DNA of 64,000 bases from DATLLN01 sp963720885 (GCA_963720885.1 CAVRGW010000005.1:1240001-1304000), one strand, 5' to 3'; counted from the first letter of the stretch, positions 8,098 to 18,822 are shown. A program made the numbers and translations. Notes: generated from the letters alone by a model not told the origin.

Positions 8098-9484
8098 CGC
8101 GACTCTGGCCCGCCACTCGGCCGCCCTGCTGAACGCCGACCTGCACCGCGCCCGCGGCCGTGTCACGAACCTGATCGGGCTGGTCATCGAGTGCACCGGC
8201 CTGCGCGCCGAGGTCGGCGAGCTGTGCACGATCACCGCCGGCCGCAACCGCCCGCCGGTGCCGGCCGAGGTGGTCGGCTTCCGCGACGGCCGGACGCTGC
8301 TGATGCCGCTGGGCGAGATGACCGGCATCGGCCCGGGCACCCCGGTGACCGCCACAGGCGGCCGCTTCCGCGTGCCGGTCGGCGACGCCCTGCTGGGCCG
8401 CGTCCTGGACGGCCTCGGCCGGCCGATCGACGATGCCGGCGAGCTGCGATCGAGCGACCTGCGGCCGGCGGCCGGCGTGCCCCCCTCGCCGATGGCCCGC
8501 CAGCGGATCGACCGCCGGCTGCCGCTCGGCGTCCGTGCGCTGGACACACTGGTGCCGTGCGGCCGCGGCCAGCGCCTGGGCATCTTCGCCGGCTCGGGCG
8601 TCGGCAAGTCCAGCCTGCTGGGCATGATCGCCCGCTCGACGCGCGCCTCGGTCAACGTCATCTGCCTGGTCGGCGAGCGCGGCCGCGAGCTGCTGGAGTT
8701 CATCGAGCGCGACCTGGGCGCGGCCATCGAGCGCTCCGTGGTGGTCGTCGCCACCTCCGACCAGCCCGCGCTGGTGCGGATCACCGCCGCCAACGTGGCC
8801 ACCACCATCGCCGAGTACTTCCGTGACCAGGGCCAGGACGTGCTGCTGATGATGGATTCGCTGACCCGGCTGGCGATGGCCCAGCGGGAGATCGGCCTGG
8901 CCATCGGCGAGCCGCCCGCCACGCGCGGGTACACCCCCAGCGTGTTCGCGCTGCTGCCGCGCCTGCTGGAGCGCGCGGGCACCAGCGACCGCGGCTCGAT
9001 CACCGGCCTCTACACGGTGCTGGTCGAGGGCGACGACATGAACGAGCCGGTGGCCGACGCCGCCCGCTCGATCCTGGACGGCCACTGCGTGCTGACCCGC
9101 GAGCTCGCCCATCGCAACCACTATCCCGCGATCGACGTCCTCCAGTCGATCTCCCGCCTGGCCGACGAGATCACCTCCGACGAGGTGCGCAATGCGGCCG
9201 GCGCGCTGCGCGAGACGGTCGCCGCCTACCGCGCCAAGGAGGATCTGATCACCATCGGCGCCTACACACAGGGCGCCGACCGCCAGGTCGACTACGCGAT
9301 CGGCAAGCTGCCGGCGATCGACGCCTTCCTGCGCCAGGGCAGGGGCGGCGACGAGCCCGGCGTGGCGTCGGCGGAGGTCGCCGACGAGCTGCTGGTGGAG
9401 CTGATGGCGGACCGCCTGGAGCCGCTTCATTCGGTGCCCGGTGGGCCGATTACCCACGGAGATCTGACCCACCAGGAGGTTTGA
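8090..9484 (+). CDS. fliI: Flagellum-specific ATPase FliI
   Basis: 464 residues, F1-beta-like ATPase of the flagellar type III export machinery. It has Walker A GSGVGKSS at residues about 168-175, Walker B VLLMMDSLTR at about 250-260, and the type-III-ATPase signature block PPATRGYTPSVFALLPRLLE. The N-terminal barrel and C-terminal helical domain are complete. In many genomes fliJ follows immediately; here cheW follows and fliJ is displaced to 16429. Confidence 0.97.
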   Translation: MADATLARHSAALLNADLHRARGRVTNLIGLVIECTGLRAEVGELCTITAGRNRPPVPAEVVGFRDGRTLLMPLGEMTGIGPGTPVTATGGRFRVPVGDALLGRVLDGLGRPIDDAGELRSSDLRPAAGVPPSPMARQRIDRRLPLGVRALDTLVPCGRGQRLGIFAGSGVGKSSLLGMIARSTRASVNVICLVGERGRELLEFIERDLGAAIERSVVVVATSDQPALVRITAANVATTIAEYFRDQGQDVLLMMDSLTRLAMAQREIGLAIGEPPATRGYTPSVFALLPRLLERAGTSDRGSITGLYTVLVEGDDMNEPVADAARSILDGHCVLTRELAHRNHYPAIDVLQSISRLADEITSDEVRNAAGALRETVAAYRAKEDLITIGAYTQGADRQVDYAIGKLPAIDAFLRQGRGGDEPGVASAEVADELLVELMADRLEPLHSVPGGPITHGDLTHQEV

Positions 9485-9921
9485 TGCCAACCAGCGGACC
9501 GTCCCGCCAGCTGGTCATCTTCTCGCTCGGCGCCGAGGAGTACGCGCTGCCGATCACCCGTGTCCAGGAGATCATCCGCTACAGCGAACCACGGAGCGTC
9601 GCCTCGCCGACCCCGTGGATCCGCGGCGTGATCAACCTGCGCGGGCGGATCGTGCCGGTGTGCGATCTGGCCGAGCGTCTGGGCCTGGTGCTCGACCGGC
9701 CCGACACCGCCAAGATCGTGATCGTCGAGACGGACTCCGGCACCGCCGGCGTGATCGTCGACGACGTCCAGGAGGTGCTGACGGTCGAGGACGCGCAGCT
9801 CGAGCCCGCGCCCGGGGCGGCATCCGACCATGTCGAGGCGATCGCCAAGATCGGCGACCGCCTGGCCGTGCTCCTCAACATCGACGGCCTGTTCGCAGGC
9901 GTCCAGACGGCGACCGCCTAG
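9484..9921 (+). CDS. cheW: Chemotaxis adaptor CheW
   Basis: 145 residues, a single CheW domain (two SH3-like barrels) linking CheA to chemoreceptors. Motifs are LVIFSLGAEEYALPITRVQE and the WIRGVINLRGRIVPVCDL core. The ATG at 9484 shares its A with the fliI stop (TGATG) and is preceded by AGGAGG at about 9474-9479. It opens the chemotaxis block inserted in the middle of the flagellar operon. Confidence 0.95.
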   Translation: MPTSGPSRQLVIFSLGAEEYALPITRVQEIIRYSEPRSVASPTPWIRGVINLRGRIVPVCDLAERLGLVLDRPDTAKIVIVETDSGTAGVIVDDVQEVLTVEDAQLEPAPGAASDHVEAIAKIGDRLAVLLNIDGLFAGVQTATA

Positions 9922-9965
9922 CGGCCGCGCCCGCCGCGCGCGGGCAACCCCTTCCCCTCATCGCA

Positions 9966-11009
9966 GTGTCACATCCCACTCCGCTCACCACACATCCGAT
10001 CCGCGCAGTCGTCGCCGACGACTCCCCGTTCATGCGCAAGCTGCTCTCCGACACCCTTGCCGGAGGCGGCGTCGACGTCGTCGGGACGGCGGCGAACGGC
10101 GACGAGGCGCTCGGCGTCTGCCTGCGGCTGCGACCGGACGTGCTGACGCTCGACCTCGAGATGCCCGGCCTGGACGGCATCGGCGTGCTGCGGACGCTGC
10201 GCGACGCCGCCTCGCCGATCCCCGTGATCGTCGTCTCGTCCTTCTCGCCGGCGCACGGCGCACGCGCGGTCGACGCGCTGGCCGAGGGCGCCGTCGAGCT
10301 GGTGGTGAAGCCGGTATCCGGCGATCCGGCTGACCGCTTCGCCGGCGAGCTGATCGCGAAGGTGACGGCGGCCGCCGGCGCGGCGCCCCGGCACCTGCGG
10401 CCGGTCGATGCCGCGCCGCCGCTCGCCGTCAAGGCTCCGGCGACGGGCACCCGCCGGGCAGTGGTCGTCGCCTGCTCGACCGGCGGCCCGCGCGCCCTCG
10501 CCGAGCTGCTGCCGATGCTGCCCGCCGAGCTGGGCAACGGCACGCTGATCGTGCAGCACATGCCTCCCGGGTTCACCGGCTCGCTGGCCCAGCGGCTCGA
10601 TCGCTCATGCGCGCTTCGCGTGCGGGAGGCCGCCGACGGCGACGTGCCCGCGGCCGGCAGCGCGCTGGTTGCACCGGGCGGCCGGCACCTGCGGCTCGAC
10701 CCGACCGGCCGGGTGCGGCTGACCGAGGACCCCGAGGTCGGCGGCCTGCGGCCGCGCGCCGACCTGACGATCGCCGACGCCGCGCGCGTTCACGGCGACC
10801 GCCTGCTGCTGGTGGTGCTCACCGGAATGGGACGCGACGGCCTGGAGGGGGCGATCGCCGTGCGCAACGCCGGCGGCCGCGTGCTGGTCGAGGCGGAGTC
10901 GACCTGCACCGTCTACGGCATGCCCCGCGCGGTCTCCGAGGCGCGGCTGGCCGACGCCGAGCTGCCGCTGGGCGAGCTCGCCGCGGCGATCGCGGAGGAG
11001 GCCGGATGA
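9966..11009 (+). CDS. cheB: Protein-glutamate methylesterase CheB
   Basis: 347 residues from GTG 9966. The N-terminal receiver domain has DD and the phospho-acceptor Asp63 in LTLDLEMPGLDG. A linker leads to the C-terminal CheB methylesterase domain with nucleophile Ser171 in CSTGGP, the QHMPPGFT histidine motif and GMGRDG aspartate. It removes methyl groups from receptors during adaptation; the partner methyltransferase CheR is not in this window. No strong ribosome binding site precedes the GTG, but the upstream coding phase contains no earlier CheB residues. Confidence 0.93.
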   Translation: MSHPTPLTTHPIRAVVADDSPFMRKLLSDTLAGGGVDVVGTAANGDEALGVCLRLRPDVLTLDLEMPGLDGIGVLRTLRDAASPIPVIVVSSFSPAHGARAVDALAEGAVELVVKPVSGDPADRFAGELIAKVTAAAGAAPRHLRPVDAAPPLAVKAPATGTRRAVVVACSTGGPRALAELLPMLPAELGNGTLIVQHMPPGFTGSLAQRLDRSCALRVREAADGDVPAAGSALVAPGGRHLRLDPTGRVRLTEDPEVGGLRPRADLTIADAARVHGDRLLLVVLTGMGRDGLEGAIAVRNAGGRVLVEAESTCTVYGMPRAVSEARLADAELPLGELAAAIAEEAG

Positions 11010-11110
11010 ACGCGCTCGCCCGACATCCGCCCGGACCGCGACAACTAATCCCGAGACCGGCGGCCGCCGGCCCCGAGCCGCTGCGCCGTTCATCTACCGG
11101 AGGCGGGCTG

Positions 11111-13038
11111 ATGGACCGCTCCGAGTACATGGGCATGTTCCTGGCCGAGAGCCGGGAGCACCTGGACACCCTGAACCTCGCCGTCGTCCGCATCGAGCAG
11201 GCGCCGGACGACCGCGCAGACGCTGGACGAGATCTTCCGCGCCGCGCACTCGCTGAAGGGGATGAGCGCGACGATGGGCTTCGAGCAGATCGCCGCGCTG
11301 ACCCACAAGATGGAGGACGTCTTCGAGGTGCTGCGCAGCCGCGCGGGCGGCGTGGGACGCGAAGCGATCGACGTGCTGCTGGAGTGCCTGGACGCGCTGC
11401 TCGGCGCCGTCGATTCGATCGCGGCGAAGGCGGCGGAGGCGCTCGACCCGGCGGCCTGGTCGCCCGCCTGGAGTCGCCTCGATCGGCGGCCCCCGCGGCG
11501 ACGCGCCGCACCGGAAACGCAGGCCGCGGCTCCGCAGGCCATCGCCGGCCGGGCGCTGCACGTCCGGGCCGAGCTGTCCGCCGAAGCGCTGATGCCGTCG
11601 GTGCGCGCGTACATGGTGCTGGCGGCGGCCGGCGACTTCGGCGGACGTCACCTCCAGCAGCCCGGCCGAGGACGCGCTTGACGGGTTCGCCGGCGCACCG
11701 TCATCGAGGCGTGGCTGTCCACCGAGCCACGATGCCGCCGACGTCCGCGCCGCGATCGCCGGCGTCCCCGAGGTCGCGGCGGTCGCGGTCGCCGAGCAGC
11801 ACGGCCCCGGCGCGCCGCACCGGGGCCCAGCGGGCCGGCCCGCATGACGGCGCGCACCGGTACGCGTCGACGCCGAGCGGCTCGACCAGCTGATGCACCT
11901 GATGGGCGAGCTGGTCGTCGGCCGCACCGCCGTCGAGGGGCTCGCAGCACAGGCGCAGGTGCCCGGCCTGGCCGAGGCGTGCAGGATCTGACCCGCAGCT
12001 CGCAGGCACTGCAGGCCCTGATCATGCAGGTGCGGATGATCCCCGTGGATGCCGTGTTCATGCGGCTGCCGCGGCTCGTCCGCGATCTCGCCGCGAAGCT
12101 CGACAAGCACGTCGACCTGGTGCTCACCGGCCGCGAGACGGAGCTCGACCGGACGGTCGTCGACATGCTCGGCGACCCGCTGGTGCACCTGGTGCGAAAC
12201 GCGCTCGACCATGCGCTGAAGACGCCTGACGAGCGGCGCGCTGCGGGCAAGCCCGCGGCCGGCCGGCTGGAGATCGCCGCCCGCCACGCCGGCGGCAACG
12301 TCGTCATCACGGTGTCCGACGACGGACGCGGGATCGACCCGCCCGGGTCGCCCGCGCGCGGCGGAGCGCGGTCTGATCGAGCGCTCGCCGCGCGGCCGTG
12401 GACATGGCCGAGGCCGTGGAGCTGCTGTTCGAACCCGGCTTCTCGACCGCCGATCAGACGAGCGACATCTCCGGCCGTGGCGTCGGCATGGACGCCGTGC
12501 GCAGCGCGATCCGCGAGCTCGGCGGCGCGGTCGCCGTGACGTCCGAGCAGGGCCGCGGGACGCGCGTCCAGGTGCGCCTGCCGCTGACCCTGGCGATCCT
12601 GCCGTCGCTGCTCGTCCGCTCGGGCAACGCGCCGTTCGCGATGCCGCTCGACCGCGTCGAGCGGACGCTGAACCTCGGCGAACAGGTCGTCCGCTCGGTC
12701 GACCGGCAGCCCGATGCTGGTGCTCGCCGACGGCGTGCTGCCGCTGATGCCGCTGTCGCGAGGACGCTCGGCTACCCGGCCGCCCGGCGACGACACGCTA
12801 CGTCGTCGTCGTCCGCGGCAACGGGCAGCGTGTCGCACTCGCGGTCGACCAGCTGGTCGGCCAGCGCGAGCTGGTCACGCGGCCGCTGCCGCAGCAGGTC
12901 GGCGCGGAGCGTCGCGCCTTCGGCGGCGCCGTGCTGCCGGACGGCTCGATCGCCCTGATCGTCGACTGCGACGCGCTGGCCGGGCGACCGGGCGCGCGGC
13001 GCATCCCAACTCCCCAACGCCGCCTAGGAGCCTCATGA
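11111..13038 (+). pseudogene. cheA: Chemotaxis histidine kinase CheA, interrupted by frameshifts
   Basis: Reading across frames gives an almost complete CheA. ATG 11111 follows GGAGG at 11099-11103 and begins MDRSEYMGMFLAESREHLD. The HPt histidine lies in RAAHSLKGMSATMG near 11247. The dimerisation domain (MHLMGELVVGRTAV), ATP-binding boxes (LVRNALDHA, DDGRGID, GRGVGMDAVRSAI) and the CheW-like regulatory domain follow, ending at a TGA (13036-13038) that overlaps cheC. At least eight frame changes occur, the first near 11220. All catalytic motifs survive, which favours sequence error over decay. As written, no full kinase could be made. Confidence 0.85.
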
Positions 13039-13642
13039 ACCTCACCGACCTCCAGCTCGACGCCCTCAGGGAGATCGCGAACATCGGCTCCGGCAACGCC
13101 GCGACGGCGCTGCCGGCGATGCTCGGCCGGCCGGTCGACCTGGCGGTGCCGCGGCGCGCGCCCTGCCCCTGGCCGACGCGGTCGACGCCGTCGGCGGGCC
13201 GACGAGGCGGTGACCGCCGTCGCGCTGCCGGTGGACGGCGACATCGAGGCCGTCGTGCTGCTGATCTTCCAGCCGGACGCAGGCCGAGACGCTGGTCGGG
13301 TTCCTCGGCGTCGGCCCGGGGGACCCGGAGATGGCGCTGTCGGCGCTGTCCGAGATCGGCAACATCCTGGGCTCGGCGTACACCGGCGCGCTCGGCATCA
13401 TTGCGGCCTGGACCTCGAGCCGCGGCCGCCGCAGGCGGCGACGACATGCTCGGCGCGGTCGTCGTCCAGCGTGCTGGCGGTCGCCGCGGGGACCGGCGAC
13501 CTGGCGCTGCTGCTCGACTCTGAGCTGCACGTCGACGGCACCGAATGCGAGTTCGGCTTCCTGTTCGTCCCCCAGCCCGGCGGCGTCGAGCGAGCTGCTC
13601 GGCCGGCTCGGCCTGGCCGGCGAGGAGGGCGCGGCGGCGTGA
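13035..13642 (+). pseudogene. cheC: CheY-P phosphatase CheC, interrupted by frameshifts
   Basis: ATG overlaps the cheA stop (ATGA). Two phosphatase signatures of the S/D-x3-E-x2-N type are visible: DALREIAN near the N-terminus and SALSEIGN in the second half, so both CheC active sites are retained. The C-terminal part ends in a LLGRLGLAGEE helix. The frame changes at about 13160, 13205, 13285, 13400-13460 and 13590. CheC dephosphorylates CheY-P and is stimulated by CheD, encoded next. Confidence 0.8.
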
Positions 13643-13648
13643 GCGAGG

Positions 13649-14109
13649 ATGGTGAGCATGGCGGAGCTGGCGGCGTCGCAGGACGCCGGCGACGTGCTGA
13701 CGGCGCTCGGGCTGGGCTCGTGCGTCGGCGTCGCGCTGCTCGACGGCGTCGGGTGCGGTCGCGGCGCTGGCCCACGTATGCTCCCGGATTCGCGGAGGCG
13801 ACGACGCGCGGCCGCAAGCCGGCGAAGTTCGCCGACACCGCCGTGCCCACGCTGCTCGAGGAGATGCTGCGCAAGGGCGCGCGGCGCACCGGGCTGTACG
13901 CGGTGCTGGTCGGCGGCGCGCAGATGTTCTCCCTGGGCGGCGGCAGCCTGGACATCGGCCGGCGGAACGAGGCCGGCGTGCGCCGGCGCTCGAGCTGCGC
14001 CGGCGTGCCGGTGCGCACGGCCGTCACAGGCGGCGGGTCGGCCGCACGTCCGCGTCTACATCGGCACCGGCCTGGTCACCTGCAAGGAGGCCGGCGGCGC
14101 CGAGCTTGA
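13649..14109 (+). pseudogene. cheD: Chemoreceptor glutamine deamidase CheD, interrupted by frameshifts
   Basis: It starts MVSMAELAASQDAGDVLTAL and has the catalytic cysteine in GLGSCVGVAL. The histidine region (AHVMLPDS in the shifted frame) and the glycine-rich YAVLVGGAQMFSLGGG segment follow. The end VYIGTGLVTCKEAGG is typical. Frame changes lie near 13760 and 14000-14045; a TGA at 14107-14109 closes one of the frames. CheD deamidates receptor glutamines and binds CheC, matching the neighbour upstream. Confidence 0.8.
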
Positions 14110-14147
14110 CGTTCCACGATCACCAGCAGCCAACTTGCGGAGGCAGC

Positions 14148-15123
14148 ATGAGCAGCGGCGACATCCTCTCCAACGAACAGGTCGAGGCGCTGGTCGAGGC
14201 CGCGAAGCAGGGCCAGGCCGCGCCCAAGGAGGCGGGCGCGCCCGGCGCACGCGGCGCGTGCGCGAGATCGACTTCTCGCGCCCCAGCAAGTTCGCCCAGG
14301 ATCAGCAGCGACGGCTGGAGCGCGCCCACGAAGCGTTCTGCCGTACGGCGGCGACGCAGCTCTCGGCCGAGCTGCTGACCGACGTCGAGATGGAGGTGCT
14401 GGGCGTCGACCAGCTGACCTGGTCGACGGCGATCGGCCAGACGCCGCAGCCGTCGATCAGCGCGATCGTGCAGGCCAACCCGCTGGGCACGCAATTCCTG
14501 ATGAGCACCGAACTGTCGCTGGTGCTGCGCCTGGTCGAGCGGCTGCTCGGCGGGCCGGGCTCGGGCAAGGTGCGCCCGCGCGAGCTGACCGAGATCGAGA
14601 TGGCGATCGTCCGCCGCGTTACGGCACGCTGCTCGAGCAGCTGTCGATCGTCTGGGACGAGCTGGTCGACGTGCGCTTCGACCTGCTCGAGCTGGAGTCG
14701 CAGATCAACACCATCCACCTGGCCCCGCCCAGCGAGCCGACGCTGGTGCTGACCATGGAGGTGAAGATCGAGAGCAGCTCCTCGACGATCTCCCTGATCT
14801 GCCCGTACCGGTCGATCGAGGCGGTGCTGCCCGGCTGTCCGGCAGCCAGTACGGCGCGGCCGTGGCCGATCCCGGCTCCACCGACGCGGTGCGCGCGGCG
14901 TCGCAGGAGTCGAGGTCGAGGTACGCGCCGAGGTGGCATCGCGCTGGATCCCGATCGACGAGGTGCTCGACCTGAAGCCCGGTGACGTGCTCAAGCTCGG
15001 TGTGCCCGCCGACGAAGGCGTCCGGCTGTTCGCCGGCCACGTGCCGGCCACCGCGCGCGGCCCGGCCGCAACGGCAACCGGCGCGCCGTCCAGATCGTGG
15101 AGCGACTGGGAGGTGACCGATGA
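14148..15123 (+). pseudogene. fliM: Flagellar motor switch protein FliM, interrupted by frameshifts
   Basis: ATG 14148 follows CGGAGG. The N-terminus SSGDILSNEQVEALVEAAK is the CheY-P binding segment of FliM (LSQxEIDALL type). The middle domain contains SAIVQANPLGTQFLMSTELS and RELTEIEMAIVRR. The C-terminal SpoA part contains PIDEVLDLKPGDVLKL. Frames change near 14255, 14628, 14845 and 15060. The stop (15121-15123) overlaps the next gene by ATGA. With FliG, FliY and FliN this forms the C-ring. Confidence 0.82.
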
Positions 15124-15988
15124 CCCCGGAGGAGGCACTCACCCGGCTGGGCGAGTCGACCGGCGACGCGCTGCTCGACACGCTGCGCACGTTCTGCGGC
15201 GACGCCGTCGAACACGGCGCGCCCGTGATCATCCCGCAGGGCACCCGCCGCTGGCCGAGATCCCGGTGCCCGCCGTCGCCGCGTCCGTGTCGTACGTGGA
15301 CGGCGTCACCGGCGGCAACATCTTCGCAATGACCCGGCACGGCGTGCAGCGCCTGGCCGCGGCGATGATGGGGCTGGGGCGCGAGGAGGCTGGCGACGGC
15401 GACGAGCTGTCCGAGCTCGAGCTGTCCGCCGCCGGCGAGGCGATGAACCAGATGATGGCTGCGGCCGCCGGCGCCACCTCGGCACTGCTCGGCGACCAGG
15501 TCGAGATCGGCCCGCCAGAGACCCGGTTCTTCGAGTCCCCCGACCAGGCCGCCGAGGCGTACGAGCTGACGCCGCACGTCGTCAGCGTGCCGTTCACCGT
15601 GCTCGACGAGCCGTGCCGCCTGGTGCTGCTCGTGCCCAACGCGTTCATCGTCAAGATGACCCGCGCACTGTCCGACCTCGAGGCCGAGGCAGCCGCGGGC
15701 GGCATCCGCACCGGCGGCGGCGTGCCCGGCGACTCGCTGCGGCGAGTGCCGGTGCGCGTTTGGGCCGAGCTCGGCCGCAGCCACATGCCCGTCGGCCGCG
15801 CGGTCTCGCTGCAGCCCGGCGCGGTCGTCGACCTGGACGCGGCGCCGGACGACCCGGTGCAGCTGTACGTGAACGGGAGGCGGTTCGGCAGCGGCCGGCT
15901 GCTCCTGATCGACAACGAGTGGGCCGTGAGGGTGGACGAGGTACTGCCCTCCACCGCTCCGACCACAACCCGAGGAGGGATCGACTGA
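15120..15988 (+). pseudogene. fliY: FliY-type switch protein (CheC-like domain plus SpoA), one frameshift
   Basis: A CheC-like region with one intact phosphatase signature, SAAGEAMN, is followed by a C-terminal SpoA (FliN) domain: VPVRVWAELGRSHMPVGRAV and GRLLLIDNEWAVRVDEVL. This two-domain layout is FliY of Gram-positive bacteria, a C-ring component that also dephosphorylates CheY-P. One frame change lies near 15245. A separate single-domain FliN is encoded at 23157, so the motor may contain both. The stop is directly followed by cheY. Confidence 0.82.
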
Positions 15989-16348
15989 ATGGCACGCGTG
16001 CTCGTCGTCGACGACGCCGCCTTCATGCGCAAGATGCTTGGCGACGTCCTCAGCAAAGCAGGACACGAGGTGATCGGCGAGGGAGCCAACGGCAACGACG
16101 CCGTGGAGCGGTTCCAGGAGCTGCACCCCGACATCATGACCCTGGACATCACCATGCCGGAGAAGGACGGCCTCACCGCGCTGCGCGAGATCCTCACGCT
16201 CGAGCCCGCCGCGAAGGTCGTCATGTGCTCCGCGCTCGGCCAGGAGTCCAAGGTGCTCGAGGCGATCAAGGCCGGCGCCAAGGACTTCGTGGTCAAGCCG
16301 TTCCAGCCCGATCGGGTGATCGACGCGATCGGCAAGGCGCTGGTGTGA
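15989..16348 (+). CDS. cheY: Chemotaxis response regulator CheY
   Basis: 119 residues, a lone receiver domain. Acidic pair in VLVVDDAAFMRK, phospho-acceptor Asp53 in TLDITMPEKDG, the conserved Ser in VMCSALG and Lys in VKPFQP are all present. It has no output domain, so it acts by binding FliM/FliN. It starts right after the fliY stop and is the last gene of the long operon; the next promoter begins 18 bases downstream. Confidence 0.95.
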   Translation: MARVLVVDDAAFMRKMLGDVLSKAGHEVIGEGANGNDAVERFQELHPDIMTLDITMPEKDGLTALREILTLEPAAKVVMCSALGQESKVLEAIKAGAKDFVVKPFQPDRVIDAIGKALV

Positions 16349-16366
16349 TCTTCTAGAGCAATCTGC

Positions 16367-16393
16367 TCAATCCGCAAACGAACCTGACGATTA
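16367..16393 (+). promoter_or_regulatory. FliA promoter for fliJ-fliK-flgE operon
   Basis: TCAA at 16367-16370 (CTCAA), 15 bases, GACGATTA at 16386-16393. It lies 35 bases upstream of the GTG start of fliJ. Boxes and spacing equal those at 3727 and 33997. Confidence 0.85.
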
Positions 16394-16428
16394 CTCCATA
16401 CGATGTCGACCCCCAAGGACCGCCCGTA

Positions 16429-16887
16429 GTGGCGCGCTTCCGCTTCAGGCTGGAAGCCGTCCGAGCGCTTCGCGAGCAGACCCAGCAGCAGGCCCAGCAC
16501 GAGCTGGCCCGCGAGCTGGCCGCGCGCGACGAGCAGCTTCGCGCGCTGGACGCCGCCACCCGCAACGTCGAGCGCGCCCGCGCCGGCGGCAAGCCGGCCC
16601 CCGGGGTGACGGCCACCGCGCAGGAGCTGGTGCAGCGCCAGGCGTTCGTCGAGCGGGCCGAGAGCGTCCGCCACGCCGCCCACGCCGGGCTGGCAGCGCA
16701 GGAGCAGCAGGTCGCCGACAGCCGCGCGCAGCTGCAGCAGGCGTCGCAGGAGCGCGAGGTGCTGGAGCGGCTGAAGCGCGACCGGCTGGCGGCGCACAAG
16801 AAGACGCAGGCCCTCCAGGAGGTCGCCGCGCTGGACGAGATCGCAATCGCCCGGTTCACCCGCGAGATCGGCCGGGAGGCGGCATGA
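16429..16887 (+). CDS. fliJ: Flagellar export chaperone FliJ
   Basis: 152 residues, almost entirely a coiled coil (heptads rich in Ala, Gln, Glu). The N-terminus ARFRFRLEAVRALREQTQQQ is the FliJ signature (F-R-L-E-x-V-L). FliJ is the central-stalk-like activator of the FliI ATPase and escorts export chaperones. The start is GTG 16429. The stop overlaps the next gene by four bases. It is unusually separated from fliI, by seven kilobases of chemotaxis and switch genes. Confidence 0.9.
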   Translation: MARFRFRLEAVRALREQTQQQAQHELARELAARDEQLRALDAATRNVERARAGGKPAPGVTATAQELVQRQAFVERAESVRHAAHAGLAAQEQQVADSRAQLQQASQEREVLERLKRDRLAAHKKTQALQEVAALDEIAIARFTREIGREAA

Positions 16888-17477
16888 GCCTCCAGACCGC
16901 CGTTGCCCGGGTGGACGAGCTGATGGTGCAGCTGGGGATGACGCCCGCCGACCAGGCGGCCGCATCGACCGCCACCGCGACGGTGCCGGCCACGGCCGCC
17001 GACGGCACGGACGGCGCGTCCTTCCAGGACACGCTCAGCCAGGCGTCGGCACCGGCGAACGCCGCCCTGCCGGCCGAGGCAGCCAAGTTCAAGCCGATGA
17101 TCGACCGGGCCGCCCGCTACTGGGGCGTCGACCCGGACGTGATCACGGCCGTGATCGAGCACGAGTCCCGCTTCAACCCGAACGCGACGAACCCCACGTC
17201 CGGCGCGATGGGCCTGATGCAGCTGATGCCGGCGACGGCCAAAGGACTCGGCGTCCAGAACCCGTACGACCCGGCCCAGAACATCTGGGGCGGCGCCCAC
17301 GTGCTGAGCACGCAGCTGCAGCGGTTCCACGGCGATCTCCGTCTGGCCCTGGCCGCGTACAGCGCCGGGGCGAGCGCGGTCGACAAGTACGGCGGGGTCC
17401 CGCCGTACGCCGAAACCACGCAGTTCGTCAGCTGGATGATGAACCGGGTGCAGCAGCTCAAGGGGGCGGGAGCATGA
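16884..17477 (+). CDS. Lytic transglycosylase (SLT domain), flagellum-associated
   Basis: 197 residues. Residues about 65-190 form a soluble lytic transglycosylase domain. Catalytic Glu94 lies in IEHESRFNPNA, followed by SGAMGLMQLMPATAKGLG, then NIWGGAHVLSTQL and the AAYSAGASAV block. The N-terminal 60 residues are flexible with no signal peptide, so export is probably through the flagellar type III pathway. It would open peptidoglycan for the rod, replacing the muramidase domain missing from the short FlgJ at 39680. Confidence 0.9.
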   Translation: MSLQTAVARVDELMVQLGMTPADQAAASTATATVPATAADGTDGASFQDTLSQASAPANAALPAEAAKFKPMIDRAARYWGVDPDVITAVIEHESRFNPNATNPTSGAMGLMQLMPATAKGLGVQNPYDPAQNIWGGAHVLSTQLQRFHGDLRLALAAYSAGASAVDKYGGVPPYAETTQFVSWMMNRVQQLKGAGA

Positions 17478-18812
17478 GAGAAGCGACACCGGCGGTGCAC
17501 TCACCGCCGGAGAGGCCACGGCCGTCCGGCCGGCGGGATCACCCCGCGGACGGGCCGCCAGACCTCTTCGCCGCGGTGCTGGCCTCGACAGCGGGGCCGC
17601 CACACCAGGCGAAGACGGCAGACACCAAGGCCCGGACCGCACATGCGGAGGGCGATCGGGCCGGTTGCGACTCAACCGGCCAGACCGAAAGCCAGACGGC
17701 GGCGCCGTCGGCGCCGGCGACAGCCCCCTGCCACGGCGGATGCGGTGCAGGCGCCGGTGGCCGCTCCGGCTGCCCCAGCGAGCACGCCGGCCGCCGGCCA
17801 GGCGGAACCGCAGGCGGCGCCTGTACAGGCGACACCGCCGGTCGTGCCCGGCGCCCTTCCGGCGACCACGGCGCCTGTGGCGACCGAGAGCGTGGACCAT
17901 GCCGTCGCGGAGCCGGCCGAGCAGCCGCCGCCGCCGCAGCAGCAGCAGACCGCCGCGGCCGTCCAGCCCACGGTCGTCGCGCAGGCGAGGCAGGTCGCCG
18001 AGGCCGCCCCGGCGACGGTCGCCGAGACCGCGGCGACACCGCCGGCGCCCGCGCCGGCCGACCAGCCCGCGGCCTCGAAGCAGCCGCCGACGGCCGCCTC
18101 GGCCGGCCAGGCGGCGACCGCAGCCCCGAAGGCCGCCGGCGCCCACGCACAGCACCACGAGGATCAGGGCCAGGAGCGGCACCGCCCGCAGACGGCCCCG
18201 ACCGGCGAGCCGGCGGCCGCCGCCGGCCGGCGCGTTCGCGTCCGTGGCGGGCAGCACCGGCCCGAGCCGATCGCGTCCACGCGGACGCAGCAGACCGTGT
18301 CTCCGACGACGGCGCAGGCTGAGGGGGCCGCGCCGGCGTCGGAGACGGGGGAAACGACCCACGCAGCCGCGCCCGCGCAGGCACGCGTGCGGATCCTGGA
18401 GCTGGCCGAGTCGATGCGGGCGGTGGTGAGCGTCGCCAAGGGGCGGGGCAGCGCCACCGCGCGGATCACACTCCGGCCGGAGACGCTGGGGGGCGTCCAG
18501 GTGAAGCTGCGCGCAGGCCGGGACGGCGTGTCCGCGGAGCTGGTCGCCGACAGCGCCCACGCGGCGCAGGCGCTGGCCACCGCGGGGGGCGACCTGCGCA
18601 GGGCACTCGAGGCGCAGGGCGTGAACCTGCTCGGCCTCGACGTGAGGACGGCAGGAGACGGCACGGAGGCGCACGGCCACGAGGGCCGGCGCGCAGCCGA
18701 GTCGGAGCTGATGGGGGGCCAGGGCGGCACGGATGCCGGCGAGGACCCGGAGACCACGATCGAGCCGTCGCGGCTGCCCGACCCCGGGTCGCAGGTCGAC
18801 GTGCTGGCATGA
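17474..18812 (+). pseudogene. fliK: Flagellar hook-length control protein FliK, one frameshift
   Basis: The N-terminal and central parts are a low-complexity Ala/Pro/Gln ruler. The C-terminal Flg_hook domain (codons near 18400-18640) contains ARITLRPETLGGVQVKLRA and LRRALEAQGVNLLGLDV. The ATG at 17474 overlaps the transglycosylase stop. The N-terminal frame changes to the C-terminal one near 17728, where one extra base appears in a run of C. FliK measures hook length and switches export specificity through FlhB. A second FliK-like gene lies at 41721. Confidence 0.82.
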
Positions 18813-18822
18813 GGAGGAGGGT